A stretch of DNA of 64,000 nucleotides, taken from NCBI RefSeq assembly GCF_038237375.1, contig NZ_CP151273.1, positions 868,001-932,000 on the forward strand. Direction: 5' to 3'. The DNA comes from Alcaligenes sp. SDU_A2. Lineage in GTDB: Bacteria; Pseudomonadota; Gammaproteobacteria; Burkholderiales; Burkholderiaceae_B. Position 1 is the first letter of the stretch; every line of letters starts with the position of its first letter. The notes beneath the pieces were generated by a model. That model did no database searches. It was not told the origin of the DNA and saw only the letters and a list, made by a program, of their open reading frames with translations. Both the position numbers and the translations under genes were made by a program. Of this stretch, positions 1 through 8,172 are shown piece after piece.

Positions 1-766
1 CCTCCACCTGGCCGCACAGCTCAGCGGCTCGGGCGATGTCCTGGGGGCCGGCAGGTGTGCCCAGCAAGGTGTTTTCTGCCTCGGTCATGCGCAGCGGAAA
101 AGCGCCTACCCCGCCCAGGGTGATGCTGGCCCGCGCGACCAGCCCTGCCTTGTCCAACACAAGCAGGACGGCACATGAGACGATGGCAAAGTCGCCGTGG
201 CGGCGGGAAAATTCCAGAAAAGCCCAGCCGTGGCCGGTCGGCCACGGCTGAACCTGCACTTGGGTCAGTAACTCGTCTGCCTGCATGCTGGGGGTCATGT
301 AGGCAGCCGGAAACTGGGCCATTGGAATGGCTCTTTCCCCACGTACGCTGGAGACCGTCAGTACGGCATCCATTGCCATGCAGACGGTGGGTATTTCGGC
401 TGAAGGGTCCAGTTGGCAGAGACTGCCGCCTACGGTGCCGCGATTGCGGGTCTGACGGTGCCCCACGTTCAGAATGGCTTCTTTCCAAAGTGGCAGGCGA
501 GCCGCCACCAGTTCGGAGAATTCCACCTCACGCTGGCGCGTCATGGCACCGATGGCGATGCGGCCGTCCTCTTGCGGGCGGATATAGGCCAGCTCGGTCA
601 AAGGATTGATGTCCACCAGTGCATCCGGAAATGCGAAGCGCATATTAAGCATGGCCAGTAGAGACTGGCCGCCGGCCAGCACGCGTGCGTTGTCCTGGGT
701 GGACAACAGCTCCAGTGCCTGGGCCAATGTCTGAGGAGCGTGGTAATTGAAAACAGGAGCCTTCAT
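1..766 (-). CDS. Molybdenum hydroxylase FAD-binding subunit (CoxM/XdhB family), partial
   Basis: The gene starts at 766 (ATG) and continues past the left edge, so its C-terminus is missing; about 255 codons are present. The N-terminus MKAPVFNYHAPQTLAQALEL is typical of the medium, FAD-binding subunit of xanthine dehydrogenase/CO dehydrogenase-type hydroxylases. Two FAD-contact motifs are visible: AGGQSLLAMLNMRF near residue 42 and NRGTVGGSLCQLDPSAE near residue 110. The subunit passes electrons from the 2Fe-2S partner to the acceptor. It is the third gene of a minus-strand operon, 12 bases after the decarboxylase-like gene; the large and iron-sulfur subunits are expected beyond the edge. A substrate cannot be read from this subunit; an N-heterocyclic carboxylate is inferred from context. 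Confidence 0.88.
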   Translation of the reverse strand, partial: MKAPVFNYHAPQTLAQALELLSTQDNARVLAGGQSLLAMLNMRFAFPDALVDINPLTELAYIRPQEDGRIAIGAMTRQREVEFSELVAARLPLWKEAILNVGHRQTRNRGTVGGSLCQLDPSAEIPTVCMAMDAVLTVSSVRGERAIPMAQFPAAYMTPSMQADELLTQVQVQPWPTGHGWAFLEFSRRHGDFAIVSCAVLLVLDKAGLVARASITLGGVGAFPLRMTEAENTLLGTPAGPQDIARAAELCGQVE

Positions 767-778
767 GCCGATGCCGCC

Positions 779-1771
779 TTATATTTTGGAGAGGTCCAGC
801 GCCGAGGCCGCGAACAGCTCCTCGGGCCGGACCAGGCGTTGCGACATGCCCTGGTCGTGATGGTATTGCGCGAACGTCTGGATGGTGTGGCGGTTGGCGT
901 CCAGGCCATAGGGCCAGTAGTCCTCCCCCATCAGTGCGCGTGCTTCGTTGTGATGATGCACCATCCAGGGCAGTGTCACGGCCAGATGACACAGCTCGTT
1001 CAGCTCGTGGATGGCCAGCTCTTTGGCTTTCAGAAACGCCTTGTACACACTGACCGGCAACCAGGGGTTGTCCTGCACCAGGGACTTGCGTATGCCCACC
1101 ATATGCATGATGGGAAAGATGCCCGTGCGGCGGAAATAGTCTTTTTCCACCTCCAGATATTCGTCCCCGAACAGGCGGCCCACATTGGGCGCGCCGCGTA
1201 AAAAGCACGAAGGTGCGCGTGCGCCGATATAGCCGTCGATTTCGCCTTTTTCCAGCATGTCCGACAGCGTCCGGTCGTCGGGGATTTGTTCCAGGTGGAT
1301 GTCGGCCGGCAGGTCTATGGGCGCGCGTTCGCCTCGGCCCGGCTCTTCGATGCCGCCCCGCACCCATTTGATCTGGTTCGGGCGGATGCCGAACTCGTCT
1401 TGCAAGATGCCGCGAATCCAGACGTTGGCGGTGATCTGGTATTCGGGCACGCCGATGATCTTGCCTTTCAGGTCCTCGGGCTTTGTGATGCGGTCCGTGC
1501 GCACGTAGATGCCCGAATGGCGGAACACGCGCGACAGGAAAGCCGGAATGCCGACGTACTGATTGTCGCCGCGTGCCGTGGTCATCATGTGGCTGCTCAT
1601 GGAGATTTCCGTGACATCGAATTCCTCGTAGCGGAATGCGCGATGAAACGCTTCCTCCGGTTCCAGCGACACGACATTGACATCGCAGCCTTCAATGCCC
1701 ACGCGCCCGTCCTTCAAGGCCAGGGTGCGGTCGTAATTGCCAATCGATACGCTCAGCTTCAGTGTGCTCAT
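779..1771 (-). CDS. 4,5-dihydroxyphthalate decarboxylase-like protein (ABC substrate-binding fold)
   Basis: This 330-residue protein has no signal peptide and opens with MSTLKLSVSIGNYDRTLALK, the pattern of the Pht5/OphC 4,5-dihydroxyphthalate decarboxylases. That family has the fold of NMT1/THI5 periplasmic binding proteins but works in the cytoplasm. Family features include the EEAFHRAFRYEEFDVTEIS segment and LKGKIIGVPEYQITANVWIRG near residue 100. The length equals that of the family. It lies between a Bug binding protein gene and a molybdenum hydroxylase subunit gene, so decarboxylation of a hydroxylated aromatic or pyridine dicarboxylate is a reasonable inference. The exact substrate is not shown. 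A solute-binding role is less likely because no export signal is present. Confidence 0.75.
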   Translation of the reverse strand: MSTLKLSVSIGNYDRTLALKDGRVGIEGCDVNVVSLEPEEAFHRAFRYEEFDVTEISMSSHMMTTARGDNQYVGIPAFLSRVFRHSGIYVRTDRITKPEDLKGKIIGVPEYQITANVWIRGILQDEFGIRPNQIKWVRGGIEEPGRGERAPIDLPADIHLEQIPDDRTLSDMLEKGEIDGYIGARAPSCFLRGAPNVGRLFGDEYLEVEKDYFRRTGIFPIMHMVGIRKSLVQDNPWLPVSVYKAFLKAKELAIHELNELCHLAVTLPWMVHHHNEARALMGEDYWPYGLDANRHTIQTFAQYHHDQGMSQRLVRPEELFAASALDLSKI

Positions 1772-1780
1772 GGTGGGTCC

Positions 1781-2767
1781 TTAGTTGATTTTCAGTCCGA
1801 TTTTCTGGGCCAGTTCCCGGAAACGGTCGATATCCGTATTGATCATGGTCTGGAATTGGGCCGGCCCGTCGTGCGCGACCGTGTAGCCCAGGCTGGCCAG
1901 CTTGGCTTTTACGTCGTCACGCGCAATGATTTTTTCTACGGCGTCATGCACTTTTTGGATAACCGGCTCGGGTGTGCCCGCGGGGGCCAGCAGGCCGTGC
2001 CATTGGTTCAGCTCGTAGCCGGGGTAACCCAGTTCGGCCACGGTGGGCACGTCGGGCATCAGCGGGCTGCGTTGGGCTGAAGTAACCGCCAGGGCGCGTA
2101 CTTTGCCGCTTTCTATAAAGGGAAGGGTGCTGGAGGCGGTGACAAAAGCCGAGCCGACCTGACTGCCCATGACATCGTTCAAGGCACCGCCGCAGCCTTT
2201 GTAAGGGATATGGGCGATCTGGACCTTGGCCGCCTGGTTGAGCATTTCGCCGGCAAGATGTTGCGGGGTACCGTTGCCGCAGGAGCCGAAAAATACCTCT
2301 CCCGGCTTGGCTTTGGCGGCCTCAATCAGTTCTTTCAGTGATGTGTATGGGGAGTTGGCCGGTACGATGACCACCGAAGGAACAAAGGCAAAATTGGTGA
2401 TGGCGGTGAAGTCTTTCTTGGGGTCGAAAGGCAGCTTGTCGAATACCGCCGGGTTGACCGCGAAGGAACTGTTGACCATCAGCAGGGACTGGCCGTCGGC
2501 GGGGCGTTGCGCTACCAATCGTGCGCCGATATTGCCGCTGGCACCGGGGCGGTTGTCCACGATGGCCGGTTGCCCGAGCTCTTCGCTGAAGTAGTTGCCG
2601 ATCAGACGGGCCAGCAGATCGGTGCCGCCGCCGGGTGGAAAGGTCACGATGATTTCTATGGGCTTGTCGGGATACTGAGCCGTGCTGGCGCTGGCCGCTC
2701 CCAGCATGGAACAGCCCAGAAGCAAACCGGCGGCGAAGGCAGGCAAGCGTGGGTGGCGTATGGACAT
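1781..2767 (-). CDS. Bug-family tripartite tricarboxylate transporter substrate-binding protein
   Basis: This 328-residue exported protein carries a clear signal peptide (hydrophobic stretch around residues 10-28, cut near ASA/STA). The mature start QYPDKPIEIIVTFPPGGGTD is the Bug/TctC signature, followed by ARLIGNYFSEELGQPAIVDNRPGASGN. Bug proteins bind carboxylates in the periplasm; many, like this one, have no TctA/TctB membrane genes beside them. GAGGAG precedes the ATG at a good distance. It is the first gene of the minus-strand operon that continues with the decarboxylase-like and hydroxylase genes. A PicR-type operator lies about 50 bases upstream, so the ligand is probably the operon's carboxylated substrate (inference). 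Confidence 0.92.
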   Translation of the reverse strand: MSIRHPRLPAFAAGLLLGCSMLGAASASTAQYPDKPIEIIVTFPPGGGTDLLARLIGNYFSEELGQPAIVDNRPGASGNIGARLVAQRPADGQSLLMVNSSFAVNPAVFDKLPFDPKKDFTAITNFAFVPSVVIVPANSPYTSLKELIEAAKAKPGEVFFGSCGNGTPQHLAGEMLNQAAKVQIAHIPYKGCGGALNDVMGSQVGSAFVTASSTLPFIESGKVRALAVTSAQRSPLMPDVPTVAELGYPGYELNQWHGLLAPAGTPEPVIQKVHDAVEKIIARDDVKAKLASLGYTVAHDGPAQFQTMINTDIDRFRELAQKIGLKIN

Positions 2768-2816
2768 GGTGTCTCCTCGGTGATCGAGTTCTGTGATTGC
2801 TTCTTATAAATATATA

Positions 2817-2830
2817 GTCAGTGTACTGAC
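2817..2830 (-). promoter_or_regulatory. PicR-type operator in front of the Bug/decarboxylase operon
   Basis: GTCAGTGTACTGAC has perfect 5-bp arms around four central bases and fits TCAG-N4-CTGA, the same pattern as the three sites in the pic cluster. On the minus strand the last six bases of the N4-CT block read TACACT, a usable -10 box, placing a start about 46 bases before the Bug ATG. The -35 match (TATGTG, 17 bases upstream) is weak. Binding is inferred, not shown. Confidence 0.6.
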
Positions 2831-3773
2831 ATAAATATTATTCACATATAATGCTTTTAATCCTACTAGGGAAAACGAGAAAATTGTTTGTTGCTATATT
2901 GTTGGTGTTTCTTATTTTCGTTTTTGAAATTTATTGTGTGATTATTTTTCACATAAAAAATAGAATTTCCTTGAGAAGAAAGGAAGCAGTCGCAACTTGC
3001 TCATCAGTTTGCGGCGATACGCGGCGGCCCATACAAAAGGTTTTGCGAAGATTTCGGTGATTCCTTCGTAGTGGGCAGGCCGTTTGGGCCAAGCGCAGAG
3101 AACCTCGGGTTCTCGCTAGGCCGGCCGCAGCGGGTCGGCTTGGCTGGGGCCTTCGCCCGCGCTGCGCGCGGATTCCCTGGTCGGGATGCCGGGGCGGGCG
3201 GGGCGTGAACTCGCAGGGTGATTCGTCCACTGGACGAATCACACGCGTCCTGCTCGAACAGCACGCCCCTTGCCTCCCACCCCAGCATCCCGCCTGCGGC
3301 GAAGGCCCTGACTCGCCCGCCGTCCCGCTGCGGCCGGCCTGACGAGAACGGCACCGCTGTGCTTGGCTCAAACGGCGGGACGTCCGCGTATGCCATACAA
3401 GGCATCAGCCATCCGCTGAATTTCCGGTTTGGCATAAAGACGTATAGCCGGGGCTATGTCATCGGTGTTTTGAGCCGTTCAAGGCGCAGCCAGCTCAAAA
3501 AGGGCGGGTTGGATGGCTTGCCGCAGGTGGAGCGTGGGGACGGGGTGCAAGCGTCGTTCTGGTTGACGGCGGCGCTTGTTACTTATCCAGCGGACAAGCA
3601 AGCCACCGGAGCTCACGACGCGTCCGGCCATGCGCCCCGACCAGGGCACCGGCGCGATGCGCTGGCAAGCCATCAGCGCCGTCCGATCGTGCTGCGTCTT
3701 GAATATCGTCTTCAAAAATCCAGTTCGTCATCGACTGGGTGCATTGGCGCTCGGTGCTTTTCGAAGAGTCATG
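2831..3773. other. Gene-poor stretch with no convincing coding sequence
   Basis: 2831-2995 is strongly AT-rich, unlike its surroundings. 3079-3376 is GC-rich and forms the large inverted repeat listed separately. ORFs of up to 205 codons occur on both strands (for example 3004-3435 minus and 3218-3835 plus), but they run through the repeat, overlap each other and show no family I recognise. A 78-codon ORF at 3479-3715 (minus) is rich in Arg and Pro and also unconvincing. The change in composition suggests a scar of a mobile element. Confidence 0.5.
3079..3376. repeat. Imperfect inverted repeat of about 300 bp with a central palindrome
   Basis: The left arm 3079-3228 and the right arm 3231-3376 are diverged reverse complements. 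Matching blocks lie symmetrically about position 3228-3230: GCCGTTTGGGCCAAGCGCAG (3079) against the complement of 3357-3376 (18 of 20 match); GTTCTCG (3109) against 3343-3349; and a perfect 17-mer AGGCCGGCCGCAGCGGG (3118) against 3324-3340. The centre 3218-3242 is a palindrome with two 12-base arms and one middle base. No coding function is evident. Confidence 0.85.
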
Positions 3774-3799
3774 AAAAAACCCGCCGGTCGGGCGGGTTT
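3774..3799 (-). terminator. Rho-independent terminator of the DUF457 hydrolase gene
   Basis: On the minus strand the stem AACCCGCC / GGCGGGTT with a short loop is followed by six T residues (AAAAAA at 3774-3779 on the plus strand). It lies 14 bases after the stop codon of the gene ending at 3813. Confidence 0.85.
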
Positions 3800-3812
3800 G
3801 CAGCGGTTTGTC

Positions 3813-4898
3813 TTAGGGGGTGGCCCGTGGGATAGGCACGCCTTGGTCGATGCGGCTGGCCCATTGTTCCAGCGGCAGAGCGGGTTCCGGCTGCCAAATC
3901 CGGCTTAGGGCAGGTTTGAGCTCGCTCATGTCCCGGCCGCTGAGCCAGCGATAGGGAATGACTCGTAGCCAGTTGCCATCCGGCATACGTTCGGCCACGA
4001 CGAAACGGAACGAATATTGCCCTGGGCCTATGCCCATGCGGATGTCGCTGACAACCATCAGATCATCGATCAGGTCGTACCGTAGCCAGTCACCGCTGAA
4101 CCAGCGCAGTCTATCCAGCTCCGGTGTATCGGGCAGCACATCCAGGTATTGGCTGTTGACCGGCAGGCAGATCGATTCGTAGCGGTGTCCGGCGGGCGCG
4201 CGCCAATGGTCCAGCAGGCCGACGATGACTTCGCATTCCTTGTCCTGCGCGTCGCGGGCCACAACCCGCCACAGCAAAATGCTAAAGGGCTGCGCGGCGG
4301 AGTAGATGCGCTGTACCTGGATGCCGTCTTGCCCCAGTTGCAGGGAGGCTTGCCGTTCGGCCCAGAACTTGGCCCCGACCGATGCCGCCAGATACAGGCT
4401 GCTGACCAGCAAGGCCAGCACGCAGGTCCGGACGGTGGCCGGTGTGGCTCCACGCACCAGTCCGAGTACCGTTGCCAGCAGCAGCGGCAGGGTGTAGAGC
4501 GGATCGATGATAAAGATGGTGGACCAGGTGGTGGGCGTCGGATGCATGGGCCACAGCAATTGCGTGCCGTAACTGGTCAGGGCATCGAGCAAAGGATGGG
4601 TGATCAAGGTCAGCCAGACAGCAAGGCCCAGTCGCCCAGCGCTGGCGCGGCCATCAGGGCGCAGCAGCTTCCAAAGCAGGGCGATCAGCAGGGACAGGCC
4701 GCTGAGTACGAACAGAGAGTGTGAAAATCCCCGATGGCTGACCATGGCCGTAATGGGATCGGGGTAGGCGATAAAGACATCCAGGTCGGGCAGGGTGGCC
4801 AGCACGGCACCGGCCAGCAGTGCCTTACGCCCGTACTGGCGGCCTAGCAGTGAGCCGCAGATGCTGGCACCCAGTACGGCTTGTGTTACAGAATCCAT
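3813..4898 (-). CDS. Membrane-bound metal-dependent hydrolase, YdjM/DUF457 family
   Basis: This 361-residue protein starts MDSVTQAVLGASICGSLLGR and shows the DUF457 pattern: a first helix, then LATLPDLDVFI, HRGFSHSLF (residues 54-62) and ITHPLLDALTSYGT, whose His and Asp residues form the predicted metal site. Four or five membrane segments fill the N-terminal 190 residues, and a soluble C-terminal half follows. E. coli YdjM is a LexA-controlled relative; no clear SOS box was seen here. The gene stands alone, divergent from trhO, and ends in its own terminator. The substrate is unknown for the family. Confidence 0.85.
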   Translation of the reverse strand: MDSVTQAVLGASICGSLLGRQYGRKALLAGAVLATLPDLDVFIAYPDPITAMVSHRGFSHSLFVLSGLSLLIALLWKLLRPDGRASAGRLGLAVWLTLITHPLLDALTSYGTQLLWPMHPTPTTWSTIFIIDPLYTLPLLLATVLGLVRGATPATVRTCVLALLVSSLYLAASVGAKFWAERQASLQLGQDGIQVQRIYSAAQPFSILLWRVVARDAQDKECEVIVGLLDHWRAPAGHRYESICLPVNSQYLDVLPDTPELDRLRWFSGDWLRYDLIDDLMVVSDIRMGIGPGQYSFRFVVAERMPDGNWLRVIPYRWLSGRDMSELKPALSRIWQPEPALPLEQWASRIDQGVPIPRATP

Positions 4899-5100
4899 AA
4901 ATCTCGTGTGGTCAAGGCCGCCGGATGCGGCATGCCGGCTTTGGCGTTATCATTTTAAAATCGAATCATTTCCTAGTATCGCCCTTTTTGACAGGCGTCA
5001 AAGGCATCCGTTCGCTTTTGATCTATAGTTTTCGACTGCCTGTCCCGGCCCCGGCGTTGCTGCGGCACGCCCAGTGCCACTTCCAGAGAATCCGTTTGCT

Positions 5101-6108
5101 ATGTCTACCTATCTGATCGCGGCTTTGTACAAGTTCGTGGAGCTGCCCGATTTTGCTCAATTGCGCGACCCTTTGTTCGAGTTTTGCGAGCAGAATGGCG
5201 TCAAAGGCACCTTGCTGCTGGCGCGCGAAGGCATTAACGGCACCATTGCCGGCCCCGAGGCCGGCATACGGGCCGTGCTGGCCTACTTGAATGCAGATGC
5301 GCGCATCGCCGGCTTGGTGCATAAAGAGTCCTGGGCCGACAAGGCTCCGTTCTACCGGCTCAAGGTCAAGCTCAAGAAAGAGATCGTCACCCTGGGGGTG
5401 CCGGATCTGAAAACGGCGGAAATGGTGGGCGAATACGTCAGCCCCGAAGACTGGAATGCGCTGATCAGCGATCCGGATGTCGTGGTCGTGGATACTCGCA
5501 ACGATTACGAAGTGGGCATAGGCACGTTTAACCGCGCCATCAATCCCAAGACCCAAAGCTTTACCGAGTTTCCCCAATGGGTGGCCGAACAGTCTCGCGA
5601 AGGCGGCGTGCTGCACGGCAAGCCGCGTGTGGCCATGTTTTGCACGGGCGGCATCCGTTGCGAGAAATCCACGGCTTTCATGCGCTCCCAGGGATTTGAC
5701 CAGGTCTACCATCTGCAAGGCGGCATTCTTAAATATCTGGAAGACATTCCTGCCCAGGACAGTCTGTGGGAAGGTGACTGTTTTGTCTTTGACGAGCGTG
5801 TCTCGGTGCGTCACGGTCTGGAACCGGGCGATTACGACTTTTGCCGCGCCTGCCGCATGCCTATCGGGGAGGCCGAAAAAACCTCGCCGCAATTCGAGGA
5901 AGGCGTTAGCTGTCCTTATTGCCACGGCATGCACAGCCCGGAGCAGGAAGAACGCTTTCGCCAACGCCAGAAACAAGTGACGCTGGCGCGTGAGCGCGAA
6001 GAACGCCATATCGGCGTCAGCATGGACGAGCTGCAGGAGCGACGCGAGGCGGCCCGGCTCAAGGTACAGGAGCAGCGGCGGATGGCCCAACAAGCCAAAG
6101 ACGCCTAG
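5101..6108 (+). CDS. trhO: tRNA uridine(34) hydroxylase (rhodanese-like)
   Basis: This 335-residue protein matches the YceA/TrhO family, which hydroxylates U34 of certain tRNAs on the way to 5-methoxyuridine and cmo5U. An N-terminal acylphosphatase-like domain (residues 1-95, with [14 protein letters not shown]) is followed by a rhodanese domain carrying the active-site cysteine at residue 181 in [12 protein letters not shown] Cys-rich segment follows (CRACRMP ... CPYCHG). A charged coiled tail closes the protein. An upstream in-frame ATG at 5074 would add nine residues, but the family starts at [12 protein letters not shown], so 5101 is chosen. A long-stem terminator follows the gene. Confidence 0.95.
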   Translation: MSTYLIAALYKFVELPDFAQLRDPLFEFCEQNGVKGTLLLAREGINGTIAGPEAGIRAVLAYLNADARIAGLVHKESWADKAPFYRLKVKLKKEIVTLGVPDLKTAEMVGEYVSPEDWNALISDPDVVVVDTRNDYEVGIGTFNRAINPKTQSFTEFPQWVAEQSREGGVLHGKPRVAMFCTGGIRCEKSTAFMRSQGFDQVYHLQGGILKYLEDIPAQDSLWEGDCFVFDERVSVRHGLEPGDYDFCRACRMPIGEAEKTSPQFEEGVSCPYCHGMHSPEQEERFRQRQKQVTLAREREERHIGVSMDELQERREAARLKVQEQRRMAQQAKDA

Positions 6109-6138
6109 TCTGCCTATCCAGCCTGTGGTACATCTAAA

Positions 6139-6211
6139 GAAGCGCTGAAGATACTTGTCCGGCCTTGCCTTAACCAGGCTGACAAGACTATCTGGCGCTT
6201 CACCATTTTTT
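6139..6211 (+). terminator. Long-stem intrinsic terminator after trhO
   Basis: GAAGCGC pairs with GCGCTTC (6195-6201), and CTTGTC with GACAAG inside it. A small inner hairpin (GCCT/AGGC) closes the loop, and ATTTTTTAT follows. It lies 30 bases after the trhO stop and just before the GST gene. Confidence 0.7.
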
Positions 6212-6251
6212 ATGCTGCGGCCCGATTGGCAGCGTGTTGATGTCACCACTT

Positions 6252-6938
6252 ATGTCTTTGTCCGATCTGCCCATTCTGTATTCTTTCCGTCGTTGCCCCT
6301 ATGCCATGCGGGCACGTCTGGCCATCGCCGTTAGCGGCACGGCCTGCCAATTGCGCGAAGTCGTGCTGCGCGACAAACCCGAGTCTTTGTTGCAAGCCTC
6401 GCCCAAGGGTACCGTGCCTGTGGTGGTGACGACTGATGGCAAGGTCATCGCCGAAAGTCTGGACATCATGCGCTGGGCACTGACCCGCAACGATCCGGGA
6501 CGTTGGCTGCAACCGGAGCAGGGCGACGCATCCGAGATGCTGGCGTTGATCGGGTATAACGACAGCGACTTCAAGCGCGATTTGGACCGCTACAAATACC
6601 CCGACCGCCACACGCATCAAGACGATTTCACCGACGCAGCCGACTATGCAGCCCGGTATCGCGTCAGTGCTGCGCAATGGTTGTTGGAGCTGGATGCGCG
6701 TCTCGCTAAACACGGCTACCTGATGGGCTCACGGCCTTGTCTGGCCGATATGGCCATCGCGCCTTTCGTGCGTCAGTTCGCCCAGGTGGACCGGGACTGG
6801 TTCGATGCCCAGCCGTGGCCGGCTTTGTCGGCATGGCTGGTTGACTGGCTGGCTTCGCCCTTGCTGGCACGCATCATGCATAAATACCCCGCCTGGACGC
6901 CTGAGTCCGAGCTCGTGCGTTTTCCTCCGCAGGAGTGA
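6252..6938 (+). CDS. Glutathione S-transferase family protein
   Basis: This protein of about 228 residues has a thioredoxin-like N-terminus: PILYSFRRCPYAMRARLAI carries the CPxxxR motif, followed by SPKGTVPVVVTTDGKVIAESLDIMRW with the cis-Pro and Glu/Ser glutathione contacts. An all-helical C-terminal half ends in a tryptophan-rich region. It resembles small bacterial GST/glutaredoxin-2-like proteins of unknown substrate. In-frame starts exist at 6234 (GTG), 6240 (ATG) and 6252 (ATG). The last is preferred because the domain begins directly after it and it clears the upstream terminator. No operon partner is seen. Confidence 0.85.
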   Translation: MSLSDLPILYSFRRCPYAMRARLAIAVSGTACQLREVVLRDKPESLLQASPKGTVPVVVTTDGKVIAESLDIMRWALTRNDPGRWLQPEQGDASEMLALIGYNDSDFKRDLDRYKYPDRHTHQDDFTDAADYAARYRVSAAQWLLELDARLAKHGYLMGSRPCLADMAIAPFVRQFAQVDRDWFDAQPWPALSAWLVDWLASPLLARIMHKYPAWTPESELVRFPPQE

Positions 6939-7234
6939 GAGCGCGACGCCTGCTTCGGTGTGCCGTGATTTCAAACCAAGAAAGCTGCGTAGATTAATAA
7001 CGCGCAATCGTCTGCTGACTAGCAGGGCCGCTGAACTCACCCGAGCAACGTGGTGGTTTCAGGTCCAAGGCCCATCGACCCCCCCTACGACGCGGGAGCT
7101 CTAGAGATTGCACCCAGGCTTGCTGCCCGTGAATCACTCATAGACCAAGGGTTGAAATCGATGCCATCAGAGCGGCGTCTATAGCAAACCGGTTCGGCAA
7201 TGAACATCGGCAGCCGAACGTCATGCAAAAAAAT
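6939..7234. other. Intergenic stretch without a recognised gene
   Basis: No plausible coding sequence, RNA gene or repeat is seen here. The short ORFs that cross it lack family features and ribosome-binding sites. The two hairpins at its right end are listed as terminators. Confidence 0.6.
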
Positions 7235-7258
7235 GCCAGCCCACACTCAAGGGCTGGC
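7227..7258 (-). terminator. Rho-independent terminator for fabI
   Basis: An 8-bp perfect stem GCCAGCCC / GGGCTGGC (7235-7258) carries an 8-base loop. On the minus strand a run of seven T follows (AAAAAAA at 7227-7233). It lies about 100 bases past the fabI stop. Confidence 0.8.
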
Positions 7259-7292
7259 AAGAGGACTTTACGCAAGGGTTTGTTAGCAGTCT

Positions 7293-7320
7293 GGAACAGG
7301 GCGCAAGCCCTGTTCCTTTC
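7293..7320 (+). terminator. Strong GCAA-loop hairpin with T-rich plus-strand tail
   Basis: GGAACAGGGC pairs perfectly over 10 bp with GCCCTGTTCC around a GCAA tetraloop, followed by TTTCTT on the plus strand. It could stop plus-strand transcripts coming from the GST gene, and it may also protect the 3' end of fabI mRNA. Confidence 0.5.
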
Positions 7321-7355
7321 TTGTCGATCAGACACTCAGCGCCTGGCGGCAATAC

Positions 7356-8141
7356 TTATTCCTGCATGCCCGGAACGATGCAGTTAAAGCCGCCGTCCAC
7401 GTGGGTGATCTCGCCGGTGACCCCGGCGGCCAGATCGGACATCAGGAACGCCGCCACATTGCCCACGTCTTCGATGGTGACGTTGCGGTGCAGGGGGGCG
7501 TGGGTTTCCACGTACTTCAGGATGGTGGAGAAGTCCTTGATGCCGCTGGCGGCCAACGTCTTGATGGGGCCGGCGGAAATGCCGTTGGCACGGATGCCAT
7601 GTTCGCCCAAAGCAACGGCCAGGTAGCGTACGGACGCTTCCAGAGAGGCCTTGGCCAGGCCCATGGTGTTGTAGTTGGGAATGGCTTTTTCGGCACCCAG
7701 GTAGGTCAGCGTCAGTACCGAGCTGTTGCGGCCTTTGAGCATGGGCAGGGCGGCCTTGGCCAAAGCCGGAAAGCTGTAGGCGGAGATGTCGTGCGCGACA
7801 CGAAAGGCTTCGCGCGACAGGCCGTCCAGGAAATTACCGGCAATCGCTTCGCGTGGCGCAAACCCGATGGAATGCACCAGACCGTCCAGGCCGTCCCAGT
7901 GTTCTCCCAGCGACTGGATGGCTTGATCGATCTGTGCATCTTCGGACACATCGCAAGGCAGAACGATGTTGCAACCCAGCTCCTGGGCAAACCCTTCCAC
8001 GCGTTCCTTGAAACGCTCGCCCACGTAAGTCAGGGCAATGTCGGCTCCTTGTTGGCGACAGGCCTGGGCGATGCCGTAGGCGATGGAGCGATTCGAGATG
8101 ACACCTGTGACCAGGATGCGTTTTCCTTGCAGGAAACCCAT
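7356..8141 (-). CDS. fabI: Enoyl-[acyl-carrier-protein] reductase (NADH)
   Basis: This 261-residue short-chain dehydrogenase catalyses the last reduction of each fatty-acid elongation cycle. The N-terminus [23 protein letters not shown] is the FabI nucleotide-binding motif. [10 protein letters not shown] and the catalytic [12 protein letters not shown] (Tyr-x6-Lys) are present near residues 95 and 157. Length and motifs are typical of E. coli-type FabI, the triclosan target. It lies after mltD on the minus strand, 31 bases from its stop. Two hairpins downstream form its terminator region. Confidence 0.96.
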   Translation of the reverse strand: MGFLQGKRILVTGVISNRSIAYGIAQACRQQGADIALTYVGERFKERVEGFAQELGCNIVLPCDVSEDAQIDQAIQSLGEHWDGLDGLVHSIGFAPREAIAGNFLDGLSREAFRVAHDISAYSFPALAKAALPMLKGRNSSVLTLTYLGAEKAIPNYNTMGLAKASLEASVRYLAVALGEHGIRANGISAGPIKTLAASGIKDFSTILKYVETHAPLHRNVTIEDVGNVAAFLMSDLAAGVTGEITHVDGGFNCIVPGMQE

Positions 8142-8172
8142 GCTGAAGATCCTTTAATCAGTATTTTGTGGT

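Noticed and set aside
3218-3835. 205-codon plus-strand ORF as a real gene
   Set aside because: It begins inside the central palindrome, runs through one arm of the inverted repeat and across the terminator of the DUF457 gene, and resembles no family I know.
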